DNA of 64,000 nt from CAZLYK01 sp964563495 (GTDB lineage Bacteria; Acidobacteriota; Blastocatellia; RBC074): the NCBI GenBank assembly GCA_964563495.1, contig CAZLYK010000009.1, positions 5,297-69,296 of the forward strand. The letters are read 5' to 3'. Shown here in pieces: positions 9,593-18,638 of this stretch; the first letter of the stretch is position 1, and the number at the start of each line of letters is the position of its first letter. The notes beneath the pieces are model-generated. The model was not told where the DNA came from. It saw only the letters and a program-made list of their open reading frames with translations, and made no database searches. The translations under genes and the position numbers were made by a program.

Positions 9593-10177
9593 TCATGAAT
9601 CGGTAGCAGGCTGCGATGGTAACACGGGTTCAAGGCTGTAAAAAGTCAAACAGGACTCGCCCTGCCTGATCTCGCGATAGGGGCGCAATCGATCATAACT
9701 CGGGGCGAGCGGCATCTGCCGGCGATGCTCGACGATGACTAGACCGTCATCGGCGATCAATTGGTTGAGGGCTAATTGCCGGAGGACCGGTGAATAGATC
9801 CCGGAATCATACGGGGGGTCAAAATAGCAGATATCGAACCGCTCCTCTTCCGAAGCCAGTTTTCTCAAAGCCTTGAGCGCTTCAGAGTTGATCAGCCTGA
9901 ACCCCTCCTCGATCCCGCAGTGGCTCAGGTTCTCGCCGATCACTGCGGCGGCTTTGCGTGATGCCTCGATGAAGGTGACGCCGGCCGCTCCGCGTGAAAG
10001 CGCCTCTATCCCGACCGCACCCGATCCCGCACACAGATCCAGAAAACGCGCCCCGGCGATCTGCGGAGCGATGACATTGAAGAGCGTCTCGCGCAGCCGG
10101 TCCGATGTCGGGCGCACCTGCACCCCTTCGAGCGTCTTCAGCCTGCGGCCTTTGTATGTCCCGGCAATTACTCGCAT
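9593..10177 (-). CDS. rsmD: 16S rRNA (guanine966-N2)-methyltransferase
   Basis: Methylates G966 of 16S rRNA using S-adenosylmethionine. 194 residues. The family N-terminus MRVIAGTYKGRRL and RPTSDRLRETLFNVI are present. The SAM-binding motif is FLDLCAGSGAVGIEALSRGA and the catalytic motif is FDPPY. It is followed by coaD in the usual order. Confidence 0.97.
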   Translation of the reverse strand: MRVIAGTYKGRRLKTLEGVQVRPTSDRLRETLFNVIAPQIAGARFLDLCAGSGAVGIEALSRGAAGVTFIEASRKAAAVIGENLSHCGIEEGFRLINSEALKALRKLASEEERFDICYFDPPYDSGIYSPVLRQLALNQLIADDGLVIVEHRRQMPLAPSYDRLRPYREIRQGESCLTFYSLEPVLPSQPATDS

Positions 10178-10187
10178 AAAATTATTG

Positions 10188-10216
10188 AATAGATGGGATT
10201 GTCAATCCTGTCTATT
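10188..10216. repeat. Minimal copy of the intergenic palindrome
   Basis: AATAGATGGGATTG runs directly into TCAATCCTGTCTATT. The two outer arm ends are joined and the inner units and loop are lost. It overlaps the galE stop region. Confidence 0.7.
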
Positions 10217-11189
10217 ATTTATACCCATGAGGATGGTTCAGATGCCAGCGCCAGGCGGACTCGATAATCCGATCGAGCTCGCTCTGACGCGGCTGCCAAC
10301 CCAGGTCGCGCATGATCTTATCGGGGCTGGCGATCAGCACCGGAGGATCGCCCGGGCGGCGCGGAGCCGCCTCGGTCGAAATCCATCTGCCCGTGACTTG
10401 CCTCGCCATTTCGACCACTTCGGCTACCGAATAACCGCTCCCGTAACCCAGATTATAGACATCGCTGCGTTTTTCCGTCACGCCCAGGGCGAGGATGTGC
10501 GCGGCTGCCAGATCGACGACGTGAATGTAATCGCGCACGCACGTTCCGTCGGGCGTGTCGTAGTCTTCGCCGTAGACGTCCACGTGGCCGGCTTTGCCGG
10601 CCGCGACTCGCAGCACGTTCGGTATCAGATGGGTCTCGGGTTGGTGGTCTTCGCCGAAACGATCGCTTGCGCCGGCTGCATTGAAATATCGCAGGCTGAC
10701 ATAATTGAGCTGGTGGGCTTCCTCGTACCAGCGCAGCAATCGCTCGAAGGCGAGCTTCGATTCGCCGTATGGATTGGCCGGAACCGCAGCCGTCTCTTCG
10801 TTGATCGGCATCGTCGGCGGCGCTCCATAGACCGCCGCTGTTGAAGAGAAGACCAGCCGTTTGACACCGGCCGCCAGCATGGCATCGAGCAGCGCGATTC
10901 CCCCTCCGACATTGTTGGTGAAATATAGATGAGGCTGAACCACCGATTCGGCGGCCAGGCTCGATCCGGCCATGTGGATCACCGCTTCGATCCCATGCCG
11001 GTCGAGCGTCTCGACCAGTCTCCGGCGATCCGAAAGCTCGCCCTCGACCAGAATCGCCTCGGGCGAAACGGCCGCCGCGTGCCCTTTGCTCAAATTATCC
11101 AGGACAATCGGGTTGTGACCCTGAGCAATCAAATACTCGACGATCACGCTGCCGATGTACCCGGCTCCGCCCGTGACAAGAACCTTCAT
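10215..11189 (-). CDS. galE: UDP-glucose 4-epimerase (first of two copies)
   Basis: Interconverts UDP-glucose and UDP-galactose. 324 residues of extended SDR fold: NAD-binding GGAGYIG (residues 7-13), catalytic Ser116 and YGESK (Tyr141, Lys145). It starts behind a GGAGG ribosome site. A second GalE, encoded at 30842-31894 next to galT and galK, shares the same motif positions; this copy is outside the Leloir cluster and may serve cell-surface polysaccharide synthesis. Confidence 0.93.
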   Translation of the reverse strand: MKVLVTGGAGYIGSVIVEYLIAQGHNPIVLDNLSKGHAAAVSPEAILVEGELSDRRRLVETLDRHGIEAVIHMAGSSLAAESVVQPHLYFTNNVGGGIALLDAMLAAGVKRLVFSSTAAVYGAPPTMPINEETAAVPANPYGESKLAFERLLRWYEEAHQLNYVSLRYFNAAGASDRFGEDHQPETHLIPNVLRVAAGKAGHVDVYGEDYDTPDGTCVRDYIHVVDLAAAHILALGVTEKRSDVYNLGYGSGYSVAEVVEMARQVTGRWISTEAAPRRPGDPPVLIASPDKIMRDLGWQPRQSELDRIIESAWRWHLNHPHGYK

Positions 11190-11209
11190 GAATAAATTGG
11201 CCTCCTAAA

Positions 11210-11296
11210 AATAGACAGGATTGACGGGTTTTTTGCTCGATTAAACAGGATGACCTCCTGTTTAATCATGCAAAAATCCCGTCAATCCTGTCTATT
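11210..11296. repeat. Intergenic palindrome, full copy
   Basis: Arms AATAGACAGGATTGACGGG and complement, with an inner AAACAGGATGACCTCCTGTTT turn that is itself palindromic. It lies between the pilin-like gene and galE, both on the minus strand. Confidence 0.88.
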
Positions 11297-11311
11297 AATA
11301 GCCGGATTATT

Positions 11312-12253
11312 TTAACTGCCGGGGCAGGGAACGGTCTTTCCATCCGGGCCGCGACAAAGTTTACCGGGTATCAGGACGCCGAAGCACTTGCCGTCGACCA
11401 AAATGCCACCCTTGGGACAGTCACCGGTCGCGCCCGGAGGACTGCTGGCGGCGCTGAAGATGACCATGTTCGGAGCGATAAAGCCTCCGGCCATGACCGT
11501 TACGCCGGGGAAGAAGAGCGAGTGGTCGTAATATTCAATGCCGTAATAACTGCGAAACATCCTGTCGCTCTTACGGCTGACCACGCCGACGATCGGCCCC
11601 TTACCCGGTTCGCTCTCGTCGAGCGATAATCCCGAATCATTGGCGCCGGCATTGCCGTCCAACTGGGTATCGGCCGGCTGGCCGGGCAGCCGTGTCGTCC
11701 CCATCTGGGCGAGCACAACCAGATTGGCCGGGGGCGGCGGCAGCGCGATATTCCCCTTTTGCTGCGTCGCCAGATAAGCATCGTAGAGTTCCTTGACGAG
11801 CGGGTCACCCGGGCGAACCAGACGCCAGTTGGACATGCCGGGCGTGCAGGGCGTCATCGGATCGCACAACGCCGATGGGCGAAGCAGTCTGATCTTCTTG
11901 CCTCCCACATCTATGCCCTCTATCAACTGAGTCAGATCGGTCGGAAACTGCTGGCCGCCCCGCATCGCCGCGTAGCGCCCCAAAGCCGCCGAGATCTGCT
12001 GCCCGCGCCAGAGCATCTCCTCTTCGCGCTCGCGCTGCGTCTCCATTTTGACCATCGGCGCTGTCGCCGTCATCAAAATCAGCGAAAACATCATGACACC
12101 AATCAAACCCACCAGCGCGTAACCGCGCTCGCCGCGTTTCACCTTGCGGCGCTGAGCAGTGTCTCCCGCCCGCTGATTGATCAAATTCTCTTTCATCTTC
12201 CTCATACCTCTGAACTCTCGCTCTCTCAACCGTTCAGCCCGGGGCTCAGCCAT
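11312..12253 (-). CDS. Pilin/pseudopilin-like protein of the type IV pilus or type II secretion class
   Basis: About 313 residues. After a long, arginine-rich N-terminus comes RGERG followed by YALVGLIGVMMFSLIL, resembling a prepilin cleavage site and hydrophobic N-terminal helix. Position +5 after the putative cleavage is glycine rather than the usual glutamate. The remainder has a pseudopilin-like feel (ISAALGRYAAMRGGQQFPTDL), which recalls GspG-like proteins. The ATG at 12253 overlaps the stop of the upstream gene; a GTG at 12259 and internal ATGs near 12196-12205 are alternatives and would give a leader closer to normal length. Last gene of the pilNO-like set. Confidence 0.7.
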   Translation of the reverse strand: MAEPRAERLREREFRGMRKMKENLINQRAGDTAQRRKVKRGERGYALVGLIGVMMFSLILMTATAPMVKMETQREREEEMLWRGQQISAALGRYAAMRGGQQFPTDLTQLIEGIDVGGKKIRLLRPSALCDPMTPCTPGMSNWRLVRPGDPLVKELYDAYLATQQKGNIALPPPPANLVVLAQMGTTRLPGQPADTQLDGNAGANDSGLSLDESEPGKGPIVGVVSRKSDRMFRSYYGIEYYDHSLFFPGVTVMAGGFIAPNMVIFSAASSPPGATGDCPKGGILVDGKCFGVLIPGKLCRGPDGKTVPCPGS

Positions 12254-13100
12254 TCTCACCCGAAAAATTGATCACGTGCGAAACTTTAATATTAGTGTCC
12301 TCCACTTCGATCCTCTGTGAAGTGATATTGATGACGCGCCAGTTCTTGAACTTCTGTCCCTTGACGACGTTGATCACTTCGTCGTCGGTTTGTGACTTGA
12401 GCACCGCAATCGTCCCCTTCTTGCTCACGATCAAACCGATAAATCGATAAGGCGGCGCCGGCGGCTCCGCCACGTTGAGCGTGATCTGATTGGAGTAGAG
12501 CGCGGCGTTAGTTTGACTGCGAACCTGGACGCCAAGATTCGACGCACGTCCGATCGTCTCCGCCGAGACCTTCGCCTTGACTTCGTTGGCGCTGACAAAA
12601 GTTGTCGGGACCTCGCGGCCCTCAATGTAGACTCTGGAATCGCTCGGGAACTTTTCACCGAAGATTGTCAGGTTAAACTCACCCGTCCGCGCGATCACGC
12701 CCGAAGGGTTGACCGAATAGGCGGTCAACGGCGGAGGCGGGGGAGGCGGGGGCGTCGGCACAGGTTTGGCCGGCGTTGGCGTGGGGGGCGGCGGATAAAC
12801 GAAGATGTTGCGGCCGGTTCCACCACCCGCCGCGGCCCTGCTGCTCATCGACGCCAGATCCAGCGGCTGTGAAATGATCGGCTCGGGCGATCCGCCCGGA
12901 CGGGGCGTCGGCTGCGGCGCCGGCTTGACTACCGCGCTCGCTCCGGTCCCCGCCGCCGGCGGGCTCGACTTCGACGGAGTCTCGCCGCCGGTGAAAAATT
13001 GAAGATAGACGATACCGGCAAAAATGACGAACAACACGCCCAACAGAATCTTCTTGCGCGTCTCTCCAGAATTAATACTGTTCGAATTTTCCTGACTCAT
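12246..13100 (-). CDS. PilP/GspC-like envelope protein with a TIG/IPT-type domain
   Basis: 284 residues. A single N-terminal membrane anchor (ILLGVLFVIFAGIVYLQFF) is followed by a proline/serine-rich linker. An immunoglobulin-like TIG/IPT segment covers roughly residues 145-215 (NPSGVIARTGEFNLTIFGEKF). The C-terminal domain (about 225-280: YRFIGLIVSKKGTIAVL, VVKGQKF) resembles the PilP/GspC homology region that links inner-membrane and secretin parts. Position after pilN and pilO fits a PilP role. The assignment is by position and local similarity. Confidence 0.65.
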   Translation of the reverse strand: MSQENSNSINSGETRKKILLGVLFVIFAGIVYLQFFTGGETPSKSSPPAAGTGASAVVKPAPQPTPRPGGSPEPIISQPLDLASMSSRAAAGGGTGRNIFVYPPPPTPTPAKPVPTPPPPPPPPLTAYSVNPSGVIARTGEFNLTIFGEKFPSDSRVYIEGREVPTTFVSANEVKAKVSAETIGRASNLGVQVRSQTNAALYSNQITLNVAEPPAPPYRFIGLIVSKKGTIAVLKSQTDDEVINVVKGQKFKNWRVINITSQRIEVEDTNIKVSHVINFSGENG

Positions 13101-13166
13101 GACAAATTCAATCCGGACAAATCAACTAACCCGGGTCTATCTATTCGCCGCCGCGTGCGCGAGCTA

Positions 13167-13895
13167 TCATCTGGTCTCGGCCGGGCGCCGAAAATATGTG
13201 TCCATCTCGATCTTGAGCGAAACCGGAACTGCTTCGGGGCCGCTCAATTGAATCTGTTGCGCTTGGCCGCCCCTGGCGGCCATCTGCCTCACCTTTTCGG
13301 CCTCACCCTGAAACGAGAGCGAATTGATAATTAAAAATTGATTGCTCCGCTCCAGGTCGGCGAGGAATCCGCGCAAGTTCAAATAATCCCCGATCACCGT
13401 GGTGTCGATTCCGAGCGACGGATAGAGGTTGATCTTCTTCTCGTAGCTCGCTTTTTGCGCCTTTCCGCTGCCGTCGTCCTCGGCCGTAGCCTCCGGTTCG
13501 AGCGGGCGATAACTGGCGTCTCCGACGATCACCTTGTGGGTTCTTCCCAGATTGTCGATCTCGTTGATGATCTGAGTCATCCCGCGCTCGTCCGGCTTCA
13601 AATAGCCCTGAAATTTGCCCAGACTGTCGATGATCTTCTCGGCATTGCTCGCCTGATCGAGGCGCTTCTTTTCATCGCTCGTCATCTTTTGCAGGCGTGT
13701 GCGCAACTCGGTCTCACGGTTCTTAAGCCCAGCCATCTCTGAATTGAGCGGCTGGACCTTGGTCAAATAGAAAGAGATGACCAGGGCCACAAAGACCAGC
13801 GCCGTAACCAGAAAGATAATCTCCAGCGCGCTCAAACGAACCCTGCGCAGCGTTTCACCCACCCCGCTGAAATTAATAATTCGTCGCAGGTTCAT
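13167..13895 (-). CDS. pilO: Type IV pilus inner-membrane protein PilO-like
   Basis: 242 residues. One transmembrane helix near residues 25-48 (LEIIFLVTALVFVALVISFYL) is followed by a coiled coil (LNSEMAGLKNRETELRTRL) and an alpha/beta C-terminal domain. PilO forms a complex with PilN and PilP that connects the pilus motor to the secretin. The start overlaps the pilN stop as ATGA, and the PilP-like gene follows. Confidence 0.82.
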   Translation of the reverse strand: MNLRRIINFSGVGETLRRVRLSALEIIFLVTALVFVALVISFYLTKVQPLNSEMAGLKNRETELRTRLQKMTSDEKKRLDQASNAEKIIDSLGKFQGYLKPDERGMTQIINEIDNLGRTHKVIVGDASYRPLEPEATAEDDGSGKAQKASYEKKINLYPSLGIDTTVIGDYLNLRGFLADLERSNQFLIINSLSFQGEAEKVRQMAARGGQAQQIQLSGPEAVPVSLKIEMDTYFRRPAETR

Positions 13896-14521
13896 TGTTT
13901 CTTCTCCGCAATCTGATAGTTCGGGCTGCCGCCGGTCGCGGCTTGTGGCGGGAAATATTCAACCATCAGCGTGAACTCGACCTCGTCGGTTCCCTCGACC
14001 GGTTTTTTTGTCAGCGGCTGAACCTTGAATCGCCCGGAATCGTGCAACCGGTTGATCATCCCGGTCACGTCCTGACCGCTTTTCCCGATCACATCCAGCA
14101 TGAGCGTCGCCGCGCTGATGTTGCCGCTGATCGTCTCGGTCCGCTCCTGCGGCTGAATCTGGTTGACCGCCACCCGCATGACCCGCACCGAAGCCGGTAT
14201 GTTGCGCTCTATATCATTCAAAAGCTGCGACCACGAAAACACCCGGCGCGCGATCAACTCGCTCGCCGCTACCAACTCGCGGTTCTGATCGGTCGTGATC
14301 GTGACATTGCCGCTCACCGGTCTGTCGTACCTCCTCAGCTGCGTTTCCAACCCTCTAATGATATTTCGCCGGTTCGATATCTCACCCTCGATCAGGGTCA
14401 TCTGCCCGATCGCTTCCAAACCAAAATATGATGGCACGATAAACAACACCAGAATCGCCAGCCAGAATAATCGACGATTGCGAAACGGCTCGCTTGCCAG
14501 ATTGACTATTGGTTTCATCAT
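13892..14521 (-). CDS. pilN: Type IV pilus assembly protein PilN-like
   Basis: 209 residues. The short cytoplasmic N-terminus VNLASEPFRNRR is the PilN-type motif that normally binds PilM. One membrane helix follows (LFWLAILVLFIVPSYFGL), then a periplasmic coiled coil and a ferredoxin-like region. No pilM lies upstream, where it is usually found, and no pilQ secretin is in the window, so the partners must be elsewhere. Confidence 0.82.
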   Translation of the reverse strand: MMKPIVNLASEPFRNRRLFWLAILVLFIVPSYFGLEAIGQMTLIEGEISNRRNIIRGLETQLRRYDRPVSGNVTITTDQNRELVAASELIARRVFSWSQLLNDIERNIPASVRVMRVAVNQIQPQERTETISGNISAATLMLDVIGKSGQDVTGMINRLHDSGRFKVQPLTKKPVEGTDEVEFTLMVEYFPPQAATGGSPNYQIAEKKQ

Positions 14522-14999
14522 TCAACTTTATCTGATTGCCATTCTTGATCGTTCTTCAGCGGATCTGAGGATTGGGGCGCAGAGCAACGCCAACTATAGC
14601 ATAAAGATCAGATTGGCTAACAGCAGAGATCAGGGGCGGGAAGTGTGATTCGTCTATTATTACAAAAAAATCGAGGTGACCTTCCCCCGCTCCAGCGTGG
14701 CTGATCACCTCACACAAACTACACACAGCCGCTATCACGCTTCTATAGGGAAAAGGTTCCCGGATTTTTCTCTAAATAATCAATTTTTCTGACTTTTGCC
14801 CCACTTCCGGCTTCATTCTAATGAATAGCCAGGATAAACAAGACTTTTGCAGGATTTTACCAGGCCAGCTCTGGTAAAATCCTGCAAAAGTCTTGTTTAT
14901 CCTGGCTATATCCCGGGCCGCTTAGGGTATGCAAATATCAGTATTGCTTGATATTTAGCGACACAGTCGGCATACTGGCCGTCACGTTTTGAGCCATCA
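14522..14999. other. 478-base gap between divergent pilN and recJ
   Basis: It holds the variant palindrome at 14825-14909 and is otherwise AT-richer than the neighbouring genes. It presumably carries the promoters of both divergent units, but I could not identify a convincing -35/-10 pair on either strand. A 60-codon open frame at 14556-14738 on the minus strand has no recognisable features and I do not call it. Confidence 0.5.
14825..14909. repeat. Intergenic palindrome, divergent copy
   Basis: The outer arms read ATAGCCAGGATAAACAAG instead of the usual ATAGACAGGATTGACAG, with the exact complement on the right. The inner CAGGATTTTACCAG and CTGGTAAAATCCTG also pair. Both arms changed together, so the hairpin is kept. 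Confidence 0.85.
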
Positions 15000-16799
15000 A
15001 TGAAACATCCGGGAAGATCAATGACCGAATCGACGACCAAAATCGTGCGCGGAATCTCGGGCGCCCGCTGGCGGTTGAACCAATGCGACGAAGAGTTGGT
15101 GGACGGTTTGCGCCGGTCCACGGGTGAGGACGAGATTCTGATCCGCTGTCTGGTCAATCGCGGCCTCTCGAATGCGGAAGAGATCAAGAATTTCCTGGAG
15201 CCGCAGTTCTTCAGCCAGCTTCACCCGCCCATGCTGCTGCGGGATATGGCGGAAGCCGTCGGGCGGTTGCGACGCGCCGTCCGCGATCGGGAGCGCATTC
15301 TGATCGTCACCGACTTCGACGTAGACGGGACTACCTCGAGCATCATTCTATCGCAGACATTAAAGCTGCTGGGCGGGGCAGACCTCGTCTCCTGCTACAT
15401 CCCGGACCGCTTCAGCGAGGGCTACGGTCTTTCCCGGCAGATCGTCGAGCAGGCCGCCGCCGGCGGCTTTCGCATCATCCTGACGGCCGACATAGGGATC
15501 AAATCACACGCCGAGTCGCGGCTGGCGCGCGAGCTCGGCATCGACCTGATCATCTGTGATCACCACCTGCCCGATGGGGAAGACGTCCCGGCCGATGCCT
15601 TCGCCGTACTTTGCCCCAAGGGATCTTCGGGAACCGGCTATCCGAACAAGCACCTGGCTGCCTGTGGAGTCTCGCTCAAACTGGCTGATGCGCTGCTCGA
15701 AGGACACTCAAAGAGGGAAGCGATTTTAGCCTCGCTCGCCAAACTCACCGCCATCGGGACGATCGCCGACATGGTCGATCTTTCGGCCGGGGAAAACCGC
15801 GCCATCGTCGCTCACGGTCTGAAAGCTCTCTGCCGGCCGAGCAACAACCCGGGTTTGCGCGCACTGCTCAGACTGGCTCAGGTTGGCGACCCAATCACCT
15901 CTTACGATATCGGCTTCAAAATCGGCCCGCGGATCAACGCCGCCGGGCGGATCGCGCACGCCAACTCGGTCCTCGCCCTGTTCGAGGCTAAAACGGATGA
16001 TGAAGCGACCGAACTGGCACTCAAACTCGACGCCCTCAATTCCGAACGCCAGCATATCCAGCACATTCTGGTTGAAAAGTTGAAGAAGCTCGTCTTTGAG
16101 GGGAATGATCGATTTCCACACGTTCTGGTCTTTGCCGGCAGCGAGCAGGAGGATTTTCATCGCGGCGTGATCGGTATCGCCTGCTCCAAAATGGTCGAGA
16201 TGACCGGGCGGCCGACCTTTATCTGCTCGGTCAATGAAGATGGCATTGCTCACGGCAGCGCCCGCTCGATCGGCGGATTCCATCTGGTTGAGGCTCTCGA
16301 TTCGGTCTCGGATCTGCTCGTCAAATATGGAGGTCATCCCATGGCCGCAGGCTTCACGGTTCCCTCTGAAAAGATCGACGAGCTTCGCCGGCGACTCAAT
16401 CATTACGCCGAGAAGATCCTGAGCGATCAGGATCTGGGGCGAATCCTGATCGCCGACGCGGAAATTCGAGTCGAAAGCGCGACCGTCGAGACTACCCGAT
16501 CCCTGGCCAGACTGGAACCACACGGAGTCGGCAACCCCACTCCGCTCTTCCTGCTGCGCGGCGCTCCCCTGCGCTCGATCCAGGTGCTCAAGGAGAAGCA
16601 CCTCAAATTGCTCATCGGCCCGGAAAGGATGCCGCTCGAAGCTCTCTGGTGGAATGCAGCCGACCACCGATCGAAGCTCGAAGGGGCGTCTTCGATCAGT
16701 CTGATCTGCCGGCTCGAGATCAATCGCTGGAACGGCCGCGAAACCTGCCAGCTCAAGATCATCGATGCCAAGATTGAGGAAAAGAATAGACAGGATTGA
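15000..16799 (+). CDS. recJ: Single-stranded-DNA-specific exonuclease RecJ
   Basis: 5'-to-3' exonuclease for single-stranded DNA in recombination and mismatch repair. 599 residues. Motif DFDVDGTTSS (from about residue 105) and CDHH (about 186-189) are the metal-binding DHH motifs. The DHHA1 part carries HGSARSIGGFHL and YGGHPMAAGF, and an OB-like domain follows. Start is uncertain: ATG 15000 gives the longest form, while ATG 15021 has a slightly better GGGAAG ahead of it. The last four residues, NRQD, and the TGA stop come from the left arm of the downstream palindrome. Confidence 0.95.
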   Translation: MKHPGRSMTESTTKIVRGISGARWRLNQCDEELVDGLRRSTGEDEILIRCLVNRGLSNAEEIKNFLEPQFFSQLHPPMLLRDMAEAVGRLRRAVRDRERILIVTDFDVDGTTSSIILSQTLKLLGGADLVSCYIPDRFSEGYGLSRQIVEQAAAGGFRIILTADIGIKSHAESRLARELGIDLIICDHHLPDGEDVPADAFAVLCPKGSSGTGYPNKHLAACGVSLKLADALLEGHSKREAILASLAKLTAIGTIADMVDLSAGENRAIVAHGLKALCRPSNNPGLRALLRLAQVGDPITSYDIGFKIGPRINAAGRIAHANSVLALFEAKTDDEATELALKLDALNSERQHIQHILVEKLKKLVFEGNDRFPHVLVFAGSEQEDFHRGVIGIACSKMVEMTGRPTFICSVNEDGIAHGSARSIGGFHLVEALDSVSDLLVKYGGHPMAAGFTVPSEKIDELRRRLNHYAEKILSDQDLGRILIADAEIRVESATVETTRSLARLEPHGVGNPTPLFLLRGAPLRSIQVLKEKHLKLLIGPERMPLEALWWNAADHRSKLEGASSISLICRLEINRWNGRETCQLKIIDAKIEEKNRQD

Positions 16800-16872
16800 C
16801 AGGATTTCTGCAGGATTGAACAAGATTTATATCTTGTTCAATCCTGCAGAAATCCTGTCAATCCTGTCTATT
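16785..16872. repeat. Intergenic palindrome, full copy overlapping the end of recJ
   Basis: Near-perfect arms (AATAGACAGGATTGACAGG and complement) with an AT-rich turn. The left arm encodes the recJ C-terminus NRQD and its TGA stop. Confidence 0.92.
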
Positions 16873-16882
16873 CTTTTCCTGG

Positions 16883-16912
16883 TTGACAAAGGGAAGCTGT
16901 GGCCGTTAAGAT
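16883..16912 (+). promoter_or_regulatory. Sigma-70-type promoter of tRNA-Pro
   Basis: TTGACA at 16883-16888, an 18-base spacer, then TAAGAT at 16907-16912, placed 13 bases before the tRNA 5' end. A perfect -35 box and good spacing for a tRNA gene. Confidence 0.7.
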
Positions 16913-16923
16913 GCGCATTCGTA

Positions 16924-16999
<76 letters not shown>

Positions 17000-17006
17000 C
17001 TTTTAG

Positions 17007-17048
17007 AAAAAACAGTTACGGCTTCCGAAAGGAAGCCGTAACTGTTTT
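17007..17048. terminator. Strong bidirectional terminator
   Basis: A hairpin with arms of about 18 bases (AACAGTTACGGCTTCC pairing with GGAAGCCGTAACTGTT, loop GAAA), flanked by A and T runs on both sides. It serves tRNA-Pro on the plus strand and the cupin gene on the minus strand. Confidence 0.92.
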
Positions 17049-17485
17049 TACGACACTTTCAGCTTGGCGTCCTTTGGAGGATTCTCGGCAAACCATTCCG
17101 AGATCGCCGGCATATGTTTCTCGAAATCCCCGGGAATCGAAAAGTTCAGGACGCCCGCCCGCTCAGAACTACGGTTCTCGAAATCATGCGTGACTCCGCC
17201 AGGCGCCAGGATGAAGGAGCCTTTGGGGGCTTCAACCCAGCGATCACCGACGAGAATGCTCATGGTCCCATCAATCACATAGAAGATGTCGTCCTCGGCG
17301 TGGGAGTGCGCTCCGGGACCTTGTGTGTGGGGTTCCAGCCACCACTCAGAGATAGAGTACCCGCTCTGTGTTTCATCCCCGTCTGCTTTGAAGACGGCGC
17401 TGATCCGTCCCATCGGGTAAGAACGCCCTTCGCCGGGAAGCAGAAATATGCCGGCTCGCTCTGTCGGTCTAGCCTGGTCGCTCAT
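17048..17485 (-). CDS. Small cupin-domain protein
   Basis: 145 residues forming a single cupin barrel. The metal-binding motif GAHSHAEDDIFYVIDG (His, His, Glu-type) and the later PGGVTHDFEN are visible. Such monocupins bind a divalent metal, and many are dioxygenases or isomerases; the substrate is not evident. A good ribosome site (GAGAGGAGGG) precedes the ATG. It stands alone, convergent with tRNA-Pro. Confidence 0.85.
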   Translation of the reverse strand: MSDQARPTERAGIFLLPGEGRSYPMGRISAVFKADGDETQSGYSISEWWLEPHTQGPGAHSHAEDDIFYVIDGTMSILVGDRWVEAPKGSFILAPGGVTHDFENRSSERAGVLNFSIPGDFEKHMPAISEWFAENPPKDAKLKVS

Positions 17486-17660
17486 GTTCCCTCCTCTCAG
17501 ACGTATTTATCGATAGCGCCGCCAGAATACAACCGGTAATCGCCGGGCGCAACGATACAGTCACAACCGAGTCACAGTTCGCCGGTTCGGGTTCGACTCG
17601 ATTGCATTCCAGATGCTTTACTGACATCATCGCCTCAAAGCAGAAGGGAGCCGAGCTAAG

Positions 17661-18638
17661 ATGGCAAATTCACAGCAACCGACCTTGTTTAATCATAAAC
17701 TCATAGTCATCGCAAAGGCCTTGAATGTTCGCCAATCACCATCACCGCAAGGTGAAATCGTTGGTTTACTTGGAAAAGATGAGGTCGTCGATTGGCTCGA
17801 CACATCGGAAGATGGCCAGTGGTACAAGGTTCAGAAAGGCAATCTCGTCGGATGGTCATTTAGAAAATTTCTCACCACTGTCACGCCATCAGAACTAGAC
17901 AAAATTACTCAGGTTGCCGCGGCCTCGGAGGTTGCGCGCTATCGATGGCTCGACCGGGGAGTAGCGCCGCTCGGATACATTAAGGGAATGGCCGTTGCTT
18001 ACGCGAGGGTCTATTGCAAGCTGTTAGCCGGAGATGCTGCTGCCATAGAGATGGCAAAAGCAAAGACGACAGTAACCGGCAAAGATGCCCTGGCGCATTA
18101 TCATCAAATCTTTCAAGATGCCGGAATGGACAACAGCCGTGCCGGGGACGACACGCTTCGACATTTATTTGTACTCCTGATCGGACTTGGGATGCGTGAA
18201 AGTTCCGGGCGTTATTGTGAGGGACGTGATAGATCGGCGAGTAATACCACAGCGGAAACAGCCGAAGCCGGGCTTTTCCAGACCAGTTACAATGCCAGAA
18301 CCGCGAGCCCATTGCTGCCGGTATTATTTCATCAGTATTCGGCTAATCCGGCAGGGTTTGTCGATATCTTCAAACAAGGCGTCAGGTGCACCGATGCAAG
18401 CCTTGAAAACTATGGAGATGGTGACGGGAGGGAGTTTCAGCGTTTATCAAAGGCTTGCCCGGCATTTGCAGTCGAATTCGCCGCGGTGGGGCTGAGAAAC
18501 ATTCGGAAACACTGGGGGCCGATAAACCGCAAAGAAGCAGAGGTCCTGCCTGAGGCCGATGAGATGTTAATGCAGGTACAAAATATTGTAGATAAGTTTA
18601 ATCTCTGTCCAGCGCTCAAAGGAAATAGCCAGGATTGA
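17661..18638 (+). CDS. SH3-domain and lysozyme-like protein
   Basis: 325 residues without a signal peptide. Residues about 10-70 form a bacterial SH3 domain (ALNVRQSPSPQGEIVGLLGKD). From about residue 150 a lysozyme/transglycosylase-like segment appears, with GMRESSGRYCEG and AGLFQTSYNAR recalling the catalytic-glutamate and 'G.FQ' motifs of goose-type lysozymes; Glu in MRESSG is the probable acid. It could be a peptidoglycan hydrolase exported by another route. The last residues (NSQD) and stop come from the adjoining palindrome. The lysozyme call is from motif memory only. Confidence 0.6.
   Translation: MANSQQPTLFNHKLIVIAKALNVRQSPSPQGEIVGLLGKDEVVDWLDTSEDGQWYKVQKGNLVGWSFRKFLTTVTPSELDKITQVAAASEVARYRWLDRGVAPLGYIKGMAVAYARVYCKLLAGDAAAIEMAKAKTTVTGKDALAHYHQIFQDAGMDNSRAGDDTLRHLFVLLIGLGMRESSGRYCEGRDRSASNTTAETAEAGLFQTSYNARTASPLLPVLFHQYSANPAGFVDIFKQGVRCTDASLENYGDGDGREFQRLSKACPAFAVEFAAVGLRNIRKHWGPINRKEAEVLPEADEMLMQVQNIVDKFNLCPALKGNSQD

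Noticed and set aside
14556..14738. A 60-codon minus-strand frame upstream of pilN, as a possible pilM remnant
   Set aside because: No PilM-like actin-fold motif and no ribosome site.
15726..16823. A 365-codon minus-strand frame inside recJ
   Set aside because: Its codons mirror the RecJ DHHA1 region and it has no recognisable domain.
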